Part shown: positions 15,516 through 23,384 of the stretch, in pieces
How the letters are laid out: each line of letters begins with the position of its first letter
How positions within the stretch are numbered: the first letter of the stretch is position 1
NCBI GenBank assembly: GCA_030057555.1
Contig: JASGUU010000049.1
Span: 1 to 48,343, forward strand
Direction of reading: 5' to 3'
DNA from: Bacillota bacterium
GTDB lineage: Bacteria; Bacillota; Clostridia; Saccharofermentanales; Fastidiosipilaceae
DNA: 48,343 bases
Made by a program: the position numbers and the translations under genes
The notes under the pieces: generated by a model
Seen by the model: the letters and a program-made list of their open reading frames with translations, nothing else
What the model was told of the DNA's origin: nothing
Database searches by the model: none

Positions 15516-17014
15516 TGATTGAATGCAGAATCAATGGTGTGCCCTACGCGCTCCAGTTTCCGTTCTCCATCTCGGAGAAGGCAGGGAACAACACGTCATC
15601 AACTATCCTTGTTGAGGTCGCCGATGGCCAGCGAATCCCGGTCGCCGGCGACCTCATTGAGCTGCAAGAAGACGGCGGGACACTGTTTCTGGGCACGTGT
15701 GGGATCCCCACCTCTCCGAAGTTCAAAAGCCCATTGACGCCGCGGATCTACAAGATCGTGTGCGGCAACGGGAACAGCCTTCTGCGGAGGCGCATTGTCA
15801 ATTACGGCACACAAAACAAAACGATCACCGAGATCGTGGAATATCTCTATTCCACCTACATCCAGGCGGAAGGCATTAGCAAGGGGATTGTTTCGGCGAT
15901 CCCCATCACGCTCAATGCCTACACTGCTGCGGACATGGGGCTGCAGGACGTTCTAAATGAGCTCGCTGACTATGTGAGCGGGGCCTGGCAGGTCACGAAT
16001 GACCGTGTCTTCCATTTCATCGCGAAGGATGACTTTGACCACTTCCCTGCAACTGTAACCGGGTCAACGTTCCTGGGTGCGGAAATTCAGACGCAAACCA
16101 AAGATCAGGACACGCGCACGAGCCAGACGGTGAAGGGACTCATGGCGATCACCGACACGCAGACGGAATCTTTCTCTTTCGACGGGGTGAAGGATGTCTT
16201 TGACACCGCCTTCCCGATCGTGCAGAAGCCGACGCAGATCAAACGCGGCGATGGCATAATCCTTCCGCAAGATCGCATAGGGGTGAAAGGCATTGATGAT
16301 CAGAGCCCCAATATGGTGTTTCTGTTTGCGTTCAACAGCCGGGAGCTAACTTATCGGAAAACCTCCAGCTGGTTGGCAGCTGGGCAATCCTTCTCGGTGT
16401 CTTATGCTGGCCAGTTCCCGATCCGTGTCCATAGCTACAACATCCAGAAGATCGCGGAAATCTCCGCTCAGACAGGCACGTCTGGTCTCATTGATCATGT
16501 CCACGAGGACAACACTCTGACAACGATTGAGGACGCGCAGCGGCTTGCTGACAGCCTGATCAGTAACTATGGGGACGCCAGGAGAGAGGTTTCATTCTGG
16601 CTCAGGAGCTCACACCTGGACGCTGCAGACCTGACGCTGGATGACTTCCGCCTGATGCGTCAGTTTACGTTTGCGATGCCGGAGATCGGACTCTCCGGAG
16701 ACTTTGTTGTTACCGAGCGGACGCTTGAGAGCATGTCCGCAGCCATGCCCTTCGAGGATGGTCTGCGGATCAGGCTGAAGCTCGTGGACCGTGGCTTTGT
16801 GCGGAGCTATGGGCAGACGCTGAAGGTGCTGGTCAAGCAGCAGCAGCGGAACATCCGCGAGGATGTGATCGTTGTCACGCAGCAGGAGCTCGAGGATACG
16901 CCGCGTATCTGGGAAGCCCTGGAATGGAGCTACGGTCACCCGGTCTTCTGGCCGGTCGCATCAACCGCAACGGCAAATGACCCATTTGATGGACTGGCAA
17001 TCTATCCGGCTTAG
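15515..17014 (+). CDS. Baseplate/tail hub protein
   Basis: A 499-residue structural protein following the tape measure gene, in the position of the distal tail or hub protein. It is beta-rich in the first 130 residues (ILVEVADGQRIPVAGDLIELQEDG) and again around 290-420 (FLFAFNSRELTYRKTSSW), and ends in an extended tail with tryptophans and prolines. This pattern fits hub proteins of Firmicutes siphoviruses (Gp37-like). There is no clear peptidase motif. The ATG overlaps the tape measure stop by one base. The exact baseplate role is inferred from gene order. Confidence 0.72.
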   Translation: MIECRINGVPYALQFPFSISEKAGNNTSSTILVEVADGQRIPVAGDLIELQEDGGTLFLGTCGIPTSPKFKSPLTPRIYKIVCGNGNSLLRRRIVNYGTQNKTITEIVEYLYSTYIQAEGISKGIVSAIPITLNAYTAADMGLQDVLNELADYVSGAWQVTNDRVFHFIAKDDFDHFPATVTGSTFLGAEIQTQTKDQDTRTSQTVKGLMAITDTQTESFSFDGVKDVFDTAFPIVQKPTQIKRGDGIILPQDRIGVKGIDDQSPNMVFLFAFNSRELTYRKTSSWLAAGQSFSVSYAGQFPIRVHSYNIQKIAEISAQTGTSGLIDHVHEDNTLTTIEDAQRLADSLISNYGDARREVSFWLRSSHLDAADLTLDDFRLMRQFTFAMPEIGLSGDFVVTERTLESMSAAMPFEDGLRIRLKLVDRGFVRSYGQTLKVLVKQQQRNIREDVIVVTQQELEDTPRIWEALEWSYGHPVFWPVASTATANDPFDGLAIYPA

Positions 17015-17028
17015 AAGGAGAGAAGGAC

Positions 17029-17523
17029 ATGTCAATACTGATCGAACCACAAGCATGGGCAGGCCGATACGAAATCGAACTGCTTGACGCTGATACGCTG
17101 GAGCTCATCGAGCGCTGGGAGCTCGAGAATCTGCTGATGGACATGCCGCGGCAGCGCTATCTTAGACAGCTGGCGGGGCAGCTGAATGGGCTGCAGATCA
17201 ATGACCTGACAGTCCGCTATCTCGCAATCGGCGACGGAACATCAGCACCTGCGATCACGCAGACAAAGCTCGACAACGAGCGCTATCGACAGCAGGTGAC
17301 CGCGAAAACCCTTAGCACTGACCGCCTGACAACCATGGTCAGCATCTCCCCTTTCCAGACAGCAGCCAACTTCCGCATCCGAGAGATCGCGATCTTTTGC
17401 GGAGGCGCTGCGACGATGGCGAAGGACAGCGGGCTGATGCTGTCGCGTGCCCTGGTAGATATCGAGAAGAACTCGAACACCATCCTCAATATCATGAGGC
17501 AGGACATCGTCACACTGAACTAA
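17029..17523 (+). CDS. Tail fibre/collar-like baseplate protein
   Basis: A 164-residue protein with a collar-like pattern: VRYLAIGDGTSAPAITQTKLDNE (about 63-85), then NFRIREIAIFCGG. The text 'IGxG(T/S)xAPxxxxTxLxNE...FxIREIxxFxGG' recurs in phage fibre N-terminal domains that plug into the baseplate. It starts after AGAAGGAGAG, and the next fibre gene is 19 bases downstream. It probably links the hub to the fibre. Confidence 0.7.
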   Translation: MSILIEPQAWAGRYEIELLDADTLELIERWELENLLMDMPRQRYLRQLAGQLNGLQINDLTVRYLAIGDGTSAPAITQTKLDNERYRQQVTAKTLSTDRLTTMVSISPFQTAANFRIREIAIFCGGAATMAKDSGLMLSRALVDIEKNSNTILNIMRQDIVTLN

Positions 17524-17542
17524 TAGTAGGGAGGAGGCAGCG

Positions 17543-18664
17543 ATGGCATACACCAAGCATCAATGGCTGAAACGGCTCGGAAGCGGCCTGAACAAGTTCC
17601 GTGACACGATCTCGAATCAGCTGTTCGCGCTGGTCAACGAGCCTGACAGCGTGACCCAGGAGGGCACGCCGCTTCGCGAGGATTGGCTGAATGAGATGGA
17701 GCAGGGCATCTATGACGCCCACGGACTGGCGGGTGCTGCACAGACGGCGGCGGATGCGGCGCAGAGCACGGCTAATGCAGCGCTGCCCGCGTCTAGTTAT
17801 ACAGCCGCTGACGTGCTGGCGAAGATTAAGACCGTGCATGGCAGCGGCAGTGGATTGGATGCCGACAAGCTCGATGGGAAAGAAGGCGCTGCATATCTGG
17901 AGCGATCAGGCGGCGTCATGACAGGCGCCCTAGATATGGGGCTGCAGCGCATTGTGTCGCTTCAGGACCCGGCAAATGAGGCGGATGCGGTGCCGCTCGG
18001 ATTTGTGCGCGACCGGTTCGCGCTCTCAAGCGCTTACAATCACGAGAACGGCTATCTAATCCGGACGCGGATTCCGGCCACATTGTCGACAATGTTGACG
18101 CTGTATGTGTACGGAAACAGTTACACGGGCATCGCGCCCGTTTTGGCAGTGGTTCAGGGTTATCATTATATCCCGAGCGATGCATTCTTGAATACCGGTG
18201 CGGTGGCTACCGGAAACATCGCAGACATCAAGTTCTTTATTTATCAGGACAAAATACATATATGGCTGCGGCAGCAGCGGACATTTACAACGCTGTTTTT
18301 TCATCTACATTCGACCGTATATGGCGTTCGGCGGGAATACAATTGCATCGAAAGCGTCGCGAATGCTGCAATGCCGACATCTGGCGTGACACGGTTGAAA
18401 GCAGTTGACATTGACCCGCTATGGCATGCTCGGAATGACGGAATAGATTCGGGGCTGGATGCTGACAAGTTGGATGGGATGGAGCCAAGCTCTCCCAATG
18501 CTGGAAACACGATCGTGCAGCGTGACGGCAATGGCCGGTTTCTTATATCATCGCCCATATCTGCGGGGCATGCAGCCAACAAAAGCTACGTAGACAGCAA
18601 AATTCTGTCCGGCACGTCGGTTCCGAGCTCGCTTGAACCCGGGCAAATCTTTGTGAAGATTTAG
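17543..18664 (+). CDS. Tail fibre / receptor-binding protein
   Basis: A 373-residue fibre. The N-terminal part is helical and alanine-rich (GAAQTAADAAQSTANAALP, about 63-81). GLDADKLDG occurs twice (about 103 and 310), and GGVMTGALDMGLQRI (about 124-138) is the common phage fibre 'MTGxLxMGxxxI' module. A central domain of about 150 residues, with more aromatic residues and lower GC, lies between the two DADKLDG motifs and is the likely receptor-binding part. The end (AANKSYVDSKI) matches fibre C-termini. Flanking repeated motifs would permit domain swapping by recombination. Confidence 0.8.
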   Translation: MAYTKHQWLKRLGSGLNKFRDTISNQLFALVNEPDSVTQEGTPLREDWLNEMEQGIYDAHGLAGAAQTAADAAQSTANAALPASSYTAADVLAKIKTVHGSGSGLDADKLDGKEGAAYLERSGGVMTGALDMGLQRIVSLQDPANEADAVPLGFVRDRFALSSAYNHENGYLIRTRIPATLSTMLTLYVYGNSYTGIAPVLAVVQGYHYIPSDAFLNTGAVATGNIADIKFFIYQDKIHIWLRQQRTFTTLFFHLHSTVYGVRREYNCIESVANAAMPTSGVTRLKAVDIDPLWHARNDGIDSGLDADKLDGMEPSSPNAGNTIVQRDGNGRFLISSPISAGHAANKSYVDSKILSGTSVPSSLEPGQIFVKI

Positions 18665-18666
18665 CC

Positions 18667-19230
18667 ATGGCTACCGACATTAGAGCGCGCAGCCAAGAGC
18701 TGTCTGATGCATGGGGCGTCGGCTATCGGCCAACATCGGGAATCAGCAGCCGCGTGCGGCTGGCCGGCACGCCCGTCGACAATGGTGACGGCACCTGTAC
18801 CATCGTTTTCGTGATCACGGTTCAGACCAACGCGGCGAGCTTCGGCACGGGCATCACCTATTATGCGGACATTATTATCAGCGGCACGGCCTACCGCAGG
18901 ACGATTAAGAGTTCTTCTACCACGTGGGCGGCCAACCGGACGTACAACGTGCAGCATTCTGTCACGTTTCCGATGACCGGGAATGCGCAGCGCACGGCGC
19001 GGCTGGTGATCACTGGTTCCGGAGGTTCGGCGCTTGATCTCGACAGCCATCCGCAGGGCGGTACCACACTTGATAATGTTCCTGTCTTGGCAGGATATGT
19101 CTACATTCAAGCAGGCAGCTCTGTCGTGAGAGGAGAGGTCTGGATTGGCGACGAGAGCGGCACGCCCGTGCGGGCTAAAGAAGTGTGGATAGGCGACGAG
19201 AGCGGGGTGCCCAGAAAGGCGACGATATGA
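18667..19230 (+). CDS. Tail-associated protein with C-terminal EVWIGDESG repeats
   Basis: A 187-residue protein starting two bases after the fibre stop without a clear ribosome binding site, so it is probably coupled. The main part is beta-rich (IVFVITVQTNAASFGTG, YYADIIISGTAY) and may be an Ig-like or fibre-cap domain. The last 35 residues hold a 15-residue tandem repeat (EVWIGDESGTPVRAK, EVWIGDESGVPRKAT). This resembles the 'VYVGVNGKARKV' beta-hairpin repeats common in Firmicutes phage surface proteins. The function is probably fibre decoration or host binding. Confidence 0.65.
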   Translation: MATDIRARSQELSDAWGVGYRPTSGISSRVRLAGTPVDNGDGTCTIVFVITVQTNAASFGTGITYYADIIISGTAYRRTIKSSSTTWAANRTYNVQHSVTFPMTGNAQRTARLVITGSGGSALDLDSHPQGGTTLDNVPVLAGYVYIQAGSSVVRGEVWIGDESGTPVRAKEVWIGDESGVPRKATI

Positions 19231-19276
19231 AAATGGAGGATGATGGCACAAAAGAGACACGTATGTTACCAAAAGT

Positions 19277-19295
19277 CTGTATACTAAACATACAG
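19277..19295 (+). promoter_or_regulatory. Inverted repeat with -10 element before the Panacea gene
   Basis: CTGTAT (19277-19282) and ATACAG (19290-19295) form a perfect inverted repeat with a 7-base spacer. A -10 like TATACT (19280-19285) lies within it, 42 bases before the ATG. No good -35 is seen. An operator overlapping its promoter fits an autoregulated cassette with its own transcription inside the prophage. Confidence 0.5.
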
Positions 19296-19327
19296 AAGGA
19301 ATAACTGTTCAAGAAGGGAGCAAGGTC

Positions 19328-19849
19328 ATGGCATACTCAGCAGTTGATGTCGCACGCTATGTCGTGAACTATTCCCACGATATAGGGAAGCCTGTGTCAA
19401 ATCTTAAGCTCCAAAAGATTCTCTACTACCTTCAGGGGTACTTTTTTGGATATAAGAACCGCACCTTATTCGATGACAAGATTGAGGCATGGGCTCTTGG
19501 CCCTGTGGTGAGGTCTGTATACCTTGAGTTTTGTGGGCATGGGGGCTTATCAATACCAAAGGTGACATCTGTTCCTGTTCACAGGGCAGATAGAGGATTG
19601 GAATTCGACGATACAATAGATCTGTTTGAAACCAAGCCATATGAGGACGTGATCAAACCTGCGGATGCACATCTCATACGAGAACTAGTGCGTCATCTGT
19701 CTGATTACTCAGCTACAGCTTTAGTAGACGCTACTCACAGCCGAGGACCTTGGAAGGATTACTACCGAGAAGGGCTGAAAGTTGAGATCCCAATGAAAGC
19801 CATTGAGGCATATTTCAAGTCGATTGCGGCAAGAAGAGATAGGACATGA
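19328..19849 (+). CDS. Panacea/SocA (DUF4065)-type antitoxin
   Basis: A 173-residue protein with the Panacea (DUF4065) signature: YSAVDVARYVVNYS, LQKILYYLQGYFFG (about 28-41), and DDKIEAWALGPVVRSVY (about 49-65). Proteins of this family neutralise diverse toxins encoded next to them (for example SocA with SocB). AGGGAG precedes the ATG. The stop overlaps the next start by 4 bases (ATGA), the usual coupling of an antitoxin-toxin pair. It lies between tail fibre and endolysin, a common cargo site, and its base composition is more AT-rich than that of phage structural genes. The antitoxin role is from family knowledge plus context. Confidence 0.82.
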   Translation: MAYSAVDVARYVVNYSHDIGKPVSNLKLQKILYYLQGYFFGYKNRTLFDDKIEAWALGPVVRSVYLEFCGHGGLSIPKVTSVPVHRADRGLEFDDTIDLFETKPYEDVIKPADAHLIRELVRHLSDYSATALVDATHSRGPWKDYYREGLKVEIPMKAIEAYFKSIAARRDRT

Positions 19850-20760
19850 GTATACATATTGATGATGTCTTTGAATTTGGTGATGAGTTCAATCAACCAG
19901 ATAGTATCATCTACTTGTCAGAACGGGATCAGAACATACTCCTAAAACAGCTTGTAAAGTTATTGAAACCAAGCGAGTTCGAGAATATATATAAAGAAAT
20001 CGACCGGATTAGCAGGACGTACGGGCGGTTAAACTACTCTGTCACGACGCAATTCTGCTACACACTCCTTGACGAAAACAACTTGGAGGATCTGCTGGAG
20101 CCAATATGTGAGGAAATTGACTGCTTGTCCCAAAATATAGATAGTCTGCTTCGCGGAATTGATGCTCACGAATCAGATGCTCTCGATGATGAAAGCAAGC
20201 AAAGAATATCACGTAGCCTTCTACGGCTATATGATCATGTTCAGCTAGCATTGGTACAGCATCGTCAAATCCGCACACCTAGCGGGTGGCTGAAGTTACA
20301 AGTTAAAGACGTTGAAAGTCGCGTGGATGACTTGGATAACACGCAGAAGGATCTTCGCGATATGCAGGGGAAAGCACTCGAAGCTCTTGATTCCGCTGAA
20401 AGGAGTATGACGAATCAGATAATTGGAATTGTTGCGATCTTCACCGCACTATCTTTTGTTTTGTTCGGTGGGATCTCCGCGCTATCAACAGTTACTCAAT
20501 TGTTCACAGAGCCTCTGTTCAAGATCATATCCATGGGAGCGATCTGGGGCATCGGAATGTTCAATCTGCTATTAGTATTCGCACATTTTATCAATCGGAT
20601 TATTGGGCGGAATGAGGCTGCGTCTGCGAAGTCACCAGGAGCGGGTACTTACAAGCCAATAAAAGGATTCTGGCGTCAGAATTGGATCTTCTTTGTTGTG
20701 AATGGTTCTCTTCTGCTCTTGCTTTTGATTTCATCTTCCCTGTATTTCCTACTAAAGTGA
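19846..20760 (+). CDS. Coiled-coil membrane protein, candidate toxin/effector paired with Panacea
   Basis: A 304-residue protein not matching a named family I know. An acidic soluble domain covers about 1-145. A charged coiled coil follows (LQVKDVESRVDDLDNTQKDLRDMQ, about 150-190), then three hydrophobic segments (about 191-213, 225-253, 281-303). The arrangement, sensor or regulatory part plus membrane-spanning C-terminus, resembles membrane-disrupting effectors of abortive infection or toxin-antitoxin systems. It overlaps the Panacea gene by 4 bases and is AT-rich, and a terminator closes the two-gene unit. The toxin role is inference; a superinfection-exclusion protein is the alternative. 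Confidence 0.6.
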   Translation: MSIHIDDVFEFGDEFNQPDSIIYLSERDQNILLKQLVKLLKPSEFENIYKEIDRISRTYGRLNYSVTTQFCYTLLDENNLEDLLEPICEEIDCLSQNIDSLLRGIDAHESDALDDESKQRISRSLLRLYDHVQLALVQHRQIRTPSGWLKLQVKDVESRVDDLDNTQKDLRDMQGKALEALDSAERSMTNQIIGIVAIFTALSFVLFGGISALSTVTQLFTEPLFKIISMGAIWGIGMFNLLLVFAHFINRIIGRNEAASAKSPGAGTYKPIKGFWRQNWIFFVVNGSLLLLLLISSSLYFLLK

Positions 20761-20808
20761 GTCTTCTGGAATCTTCTATGAATTGAAAGCAGAATAGCTT
20801 AGGAAACA

Positions 20809-20832
20809 AGCGGCGAAAGGGCCGCTATTTTT
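20809..20832 (+). terminator. Terminator closing the Panacea cassette
   Basis: AGCGGC (20809-20814) pairs with GCCGCT (20821-20826) around GAAAGG, followed by ATTTTT. Directly after it, TGCCCC/GGGGCA (20834-20850) forms a second hairpin that touches the AGGAGG ribosome binding site of the endolysin. The string CCGCTnTTTTTATGCC recurs at 7959-7973 before the scaffold leader. Confidence 0.75.
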
Positions 20833-20865
20833 ATGCCCCGAAAAGGGGCAAGGAGGAACATCAAC

Positions 20866-21822
20866 ATGGCACTTAACAATCTACAGCTCGCCCAAGCCGC
20901 GGAGCAGATGCATCGGGAGAAGTGGGTCTACGTCCGCGGCACGTTCGGGAACGTCGTGACCCCATCCCTGCTTGATTACAAGTGCAGGCAGTACTCATCG
21001 AACGCATCTCAGCGTGCCCTCTTGGACACGTTCCACGGCAGGATAGCCGTTGACTGCATCGGGATCCTCAAGGCCGCCCTCTGGGGCAACATGGCCGGGC
21101 AGGGACGGTACCAGGCCGCCCAGGACCGCAACGACGCCATGAGTCATGCTGCGGCACGTGAAAAAGGGCCTCTGGCCACGATCCCGCGGCAGGTTGGCAT
21201 CACGCTCTGGCATGAGGGGCATGTCGGCTACGTCGTCGATGTAAGCGCAGAGCGCTGGCAGGACTGGATCTTCGTTGATGCCTTCTCCAGCAGGGTCGGG
21301 CTGCGTCGCATGCGCATCGGGGACTATCCACGCTGGCAGGAGTGGTTCCGCGACACCTACGTGGATTACAGCGTGGAGTACCAGCCGCCCGAGCAGACCG
21401 ATGACGTACCCGGTGGCGGCGGAACGATCGGCGATGAGACGCACGAGTTCCACGCCACCTATATCGCAAACCGAGACATCCAGGGCTACGCGGAACCTTT
21501 GTGGCGCGGTGGAACGCGACCGATCATGTTTGAGGGCCAGACCTTCACGATCGACCGCAGGCTCAACAAAGGCGAGGACTACTTCGGTCGGGATGCTGCC
21601 ACCGGCATCTGGTACCACATCCACAGCGAGGAAGCATGGCATGTCCGGGATGCAGAGAACACGGTCACCATCAGCCGGGGCGATACGCTATGGGAGATCG
21701 CGGTGAAGGAGCTGGGAGACGGTAGACGCTGGCCCGAGATTGCAGCCCTGAATCCCGGCATTGATCCCGCGCTGCTGCGTGTCGGGACAGTCCTGCGGAT
21801 TCCGGCATGGGAAATGAGGTGA
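20866..21822 (+). CDS. Endolysin: NlpC/P60-like cysteine peptidase with LysM
   Basis: A 318-residue peptidoglycan hydrolase. The N-terminal domain (about 5-165) has VDCIGILKAALWG with C64 as nucleophile and HEGHVGYVVD with H119, the DCxG and HVGxY pattern of NlpC/P60 peptidases. A Gly-rich linker at about 187-192 separates it from a middle segment that may be SH3-like (about 195-262). The C-terminus is a LysM cell-wall-binding repeat (TISRGDTLWEIAVKELG to VLRIPA, about 268-315). ATG 20866 is chosen over an in-frame ATG at 20833, which lies in the terminator tail, because AGGAGG is at 20851-20856. It opens the lysis module. Confidence 0.88.
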   Translation: MALNNLQLAQAAEQMHREKWVYVRGTFGNVVTPSLLDYKCRQYSSNASQRALLDTFHGRIAVDCIGILKAALWGNMAGQGRYQAAQDRNDAMSHAAAREKGPLATIPRQVGITLWHEGHVGYVVDVSAERWQDWIFVDAFSSRVGLRRMRIGDYPRWQEWFRDTYVDYSVEYQPPEQTDDVPGGGGTIGDETHEFHATYIANRDIQGYAEPLWRGGTRPIMFEGQTFTIDRRLNKGEDYFGRDAATGIWYHIHSEEAWHVRDAENTVTISRGDTLWEIAVKELGDGRRWPEIAALNPGIDPALLRVGTVLRIPAWEMR

Positions 21823-21829
21823 TGCACTG

Positions 21830-22219
21830 ATGATCAACATCGACATCTGGGAGCTCGCCAAGTGGTCGGGAGCCTTGACGGCCATTGCAGGTCTGACCAT
21901 TGGTCTCGGACGCCCGATCGCAAAGATCCTCGTAAAGCTAAACAAGTATTTGTCCACCGCCCAGTACGAGGATCTCGGCGTGCGCACTATCTTGAAATAT
22001 CGCCTCTCCGTCCTGTGTCCGAGGGTGATCAACCGGAACTGGATGACACCTATCGAAGCCGCGATGATCAAAGACGGTCAAGCAAGCTACAAGGGACTCG
22101 CGGGTAATGGGGAGATCGCCGCCCTAGTTGACGCCGCGCTTCAAGTCCCCGTCCGGCATCTGTCCTACGAGGACTACCTCGCCCTGGCTAAGGTCGAGGA
22201 CAAAGATGATATGGAGTGA
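21830..22219 (+). CDS. Lysis-module membrane protein (holin-like)
   Basis: A 129-residue protein with one N-terminal hydrophobic segment (about 11-30, SGALTAIAGLTIGLG) followed by a soluble, charged part. It lies between the endolysin and an LL-H-type holin. It could be a second holin, an antiholin or an accessory lysis protein. The ATG follows GAGGTGATG in the upstream gene end. No specific family is recognised. Confidence 0.6.
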   Translation: MINIDIWELAKWSGALTAIAGLTIGLGRPIAKILVKLNKYLSTAQYEDLGVRTILKYRLSVLCPRVINRNWMTPIEAAMIKDGQASYKGLAGNGEIAALVDAALQVPVRHLSYEDYLALAKVEDKDDME

Positions 22220-22225
22220 AATGAG

Positions 22226-22624
22226 ATGGACATTACTGAAATCATCACCATGATTGTGCAGCTGCTGCTCGTGCCGCTCATCACCTGGGCGGTGGTCGAG
22301 CTGCGGAAGTGGATCCTCTCCCGCACCAAGGCAAGCGAGATCGAGACAGCCCTCATGCTGGCCGAGCGCTCGATCATCGCGGCGGTATCTACTACGGCAC
22401 AGACCTTCGTTGACGATCTCCGGGCGTCCGGAGAGTGGTCTCCGGAGGCTGCCAGCCTTGCCGCGGACAGAGCCTTACAGTTGGCCAGACGTACGATGTC
22501 AGACAGCACTATGGAGATTCTCCGGCAGGTGACCGGAGACGCTAACCAGTGGATTAAGCAGCGCATCGAGGAGGCTGTCCGCGACGATAAGATGGCGGCC
22601 AAAAAGGCCACCATTGAAGGTTAA
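22226..22624 (+). CDS. Holin, LL-H type
   Basis: A 132-residue protein with one N-terminal membrane helix (IITMIVQLLLVPLITWAVV, about 6-24), then a long amphipathic region rich in Ala, Glu and Arg and a lysine-rich C-terminus. This fits the LL-H/superfamily-6 holins. Such proteins time host lysis by forming membrane lesions for the endolysin. It is the last + strand phage gene and is followed by a strong terminator. Confidence 0.8.
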   Translation: MDITEIITMIVQLLLVPLITWAVVELRKWILSRTKASEIETALMLAERSIIAAVSTTAQTFVDDLRASGEWSPEAASLAADRALQLARRTMSDSTMEILRQVTGDANQWIKQRIEEAVRDDKMAAKKATIEG

Positions 22625-22646
22625 CGAAGAATAACGAAGACTTGCA

Positions 22647-22680
22647 GAGCCGCCTGCCCTACGGGGTGGGCGGCTTTTTT
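22647..22680 (+). terminator. Bidirectional terminator at the end of the lysis module
   Basis: AGCCGCC pairs with GGCGGCT across a CCC/GGG inner stem, followed by six T residues (22675-22680). On the minus strand it overlaps the end of a small gene whose TAG (22659-22661) lies inside the hairpin. It thus ends both convergent transcripts. Confidence 0.8.
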
Positions 22681-22826
22681 GATTGCCCAAGAATCTCCGC
22701 AACAAACTCCCTGACCATCTGTAGCAGGACACTGCGCTGCAGCTCGGTGTCGGTGAGCTCCACGAGATCAAGCAGCACGGCAGCTCGGTGCAGGTCGGCG
22801 ATCTGATCATCAGTGAGTACATGCAT
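22659..22826 (-). CDS. Small phage protein opposite the lysis genes
   Basis: A 55-residue, leucine-rich helical protein (MHVLTDDQIADLHRAAVLLDL to the end) on the opposite strand. A GGAGGTGA ribosome binding site lies just before ATG 22824-22826; an upstream ATG at 22845-22847 has none. Its upstream region carries three TGCACCGTCA repeats. It resembles no family I know. A regulator or excision-related role is possible from its place near att. The strong ribosome binding site is the main support. Confidence 0.55.
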   Translation of the reverse strand: MHVLTDDQIADLHRAAVLLDLVELTDTELQRSVLLQMVREFVAEILGQSKKPPTP

Positions 22827-22925
22827 GGCGGTCACCTCCGTCGCCATCGTGGCATGGGCAGCGGTCGGATAGACCTGCCATAATCCGCCCTTACCTGACG
22901 CGATCTGCCGTTACGAGTGTTTGTC

Positions 22926-22960
22926 TGCACCGTCACTCTGCACCGTCATTTGCACCGTCA
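22926..22960. repeat. Three direct TGCACCGTCA repeats near the right att site
   Basis: Identical 10-mers at 22926-22935, 22939-22948 and 22951-22960. The core ACCGTCA also occurs at 40998-41004 next to the other att copy (with CACCGTC at 40985-40991) and three times at 44495-44519. Candidate integrase arm-type sites, or operators for the small minus-strand gene. Confidence 0.6.
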
Positions 22961-23000
22961 CCCGAACATGATCCATATCAAGTCGGACCACCTGAACATA

Positions 23001-23036
23001 AAGAAAACCCCCAGAAACCAGGCGTTTCGGGGGTTC
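23001..23036 (-). terminator. Phage-side terminator downstream of tRNA-Ser
   Basis: Read on the minus strand, AACCCCC-GAAAC pairs with GTTTC-TGGGGGTT and is followed by TTTTCTTT. It lies 21 bases beyond the tRNA 3' end, in phage DNA, and would end the tRNA transcript after integration. Confidence 0.65.
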
Positions 23037-23056
23037 GTCTGTCCGCTCGGAACGGG

Positions 23057-23073
23057 GTGGCGGAGAAGGAGGG
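23057..23073. other. att core (17 bp) at the tRNA-Ser 3' end
   Basis: GTGGCGGAGAAGGAGGG here is repeated exactly at 40903-40919; the match stops at both ends. It corresponds to the last bases of the tRNA acceptor/T-stem, the classic target of tyrosine integrases. Phage DNA lies to the left and host DNA to the right. Confidence 0.8.
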
Positions 23074-23146
23074 ATTCGAACCCTCGCACGCTTGCACGTC
23101 TAACGGTTTAGCAAACCGTCCCCTTCGGCCACTTGGGTACTTCTCC
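23058..23146 (-). tRNA. tRNA-Ser (GCU anticodon)
   Basis: On the minus strand the acceptor GGAGAAG pairs with CTTCTCC, followed by discriminator G and an encoded CCA. The anticodon loop reads TTGCTAA within ACGGT/ACCGT, giving GCU. A long variable arm (ACGTGC...GCGTGC region) is present, as expected for serine. The T-arm is GAGGG-TTCGAAT-CCCTC. The gene is intact: the prophage recombined at its 3' end and restored it. Confidence 0.95.
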
Positions 23147-23168
23147 CTGCTGTTTCCGAGCATCGAAC

Positions 23169-23196
23169 ATTATACCAGCGAAGTACGTCAGCGCAA
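23169..23196 (-). promoter_or_regulatory. Promoter of tRNA-Ser
   Basis: On the minus strand, -35 TTGCGC (23196-23191), a 16-base spacer and -10 TATAAT (23174-23169) preceded by TGG. The tRNA starts 23 bases downstream. Confidence 0.65.
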
Positions 23197-23384
23197 GCTG
23201 TTTCGTAAAGATGCACAGACCCGGATGATTTTGAGGCAGCGATAGAGATCCTGCGGGACGTCGGACGGCGAAGAGAACGGAAAGAGCTTCCCCACTGTTC
23301 ATTAATCAAGCGTAGAATAGGCCATGAAATTACTTTGGGCGGAGACCCGAAGCCGCCGCGATAGTCAGTCAGGAGGAATCATCC

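Noticed and set aside
20809-20850. Riboswitch before the endolysin
   Set aside because: The two hairpins are explained as a terminator plus a short stem at the ribosome binding site; no aptamer-like conserved core is seen.
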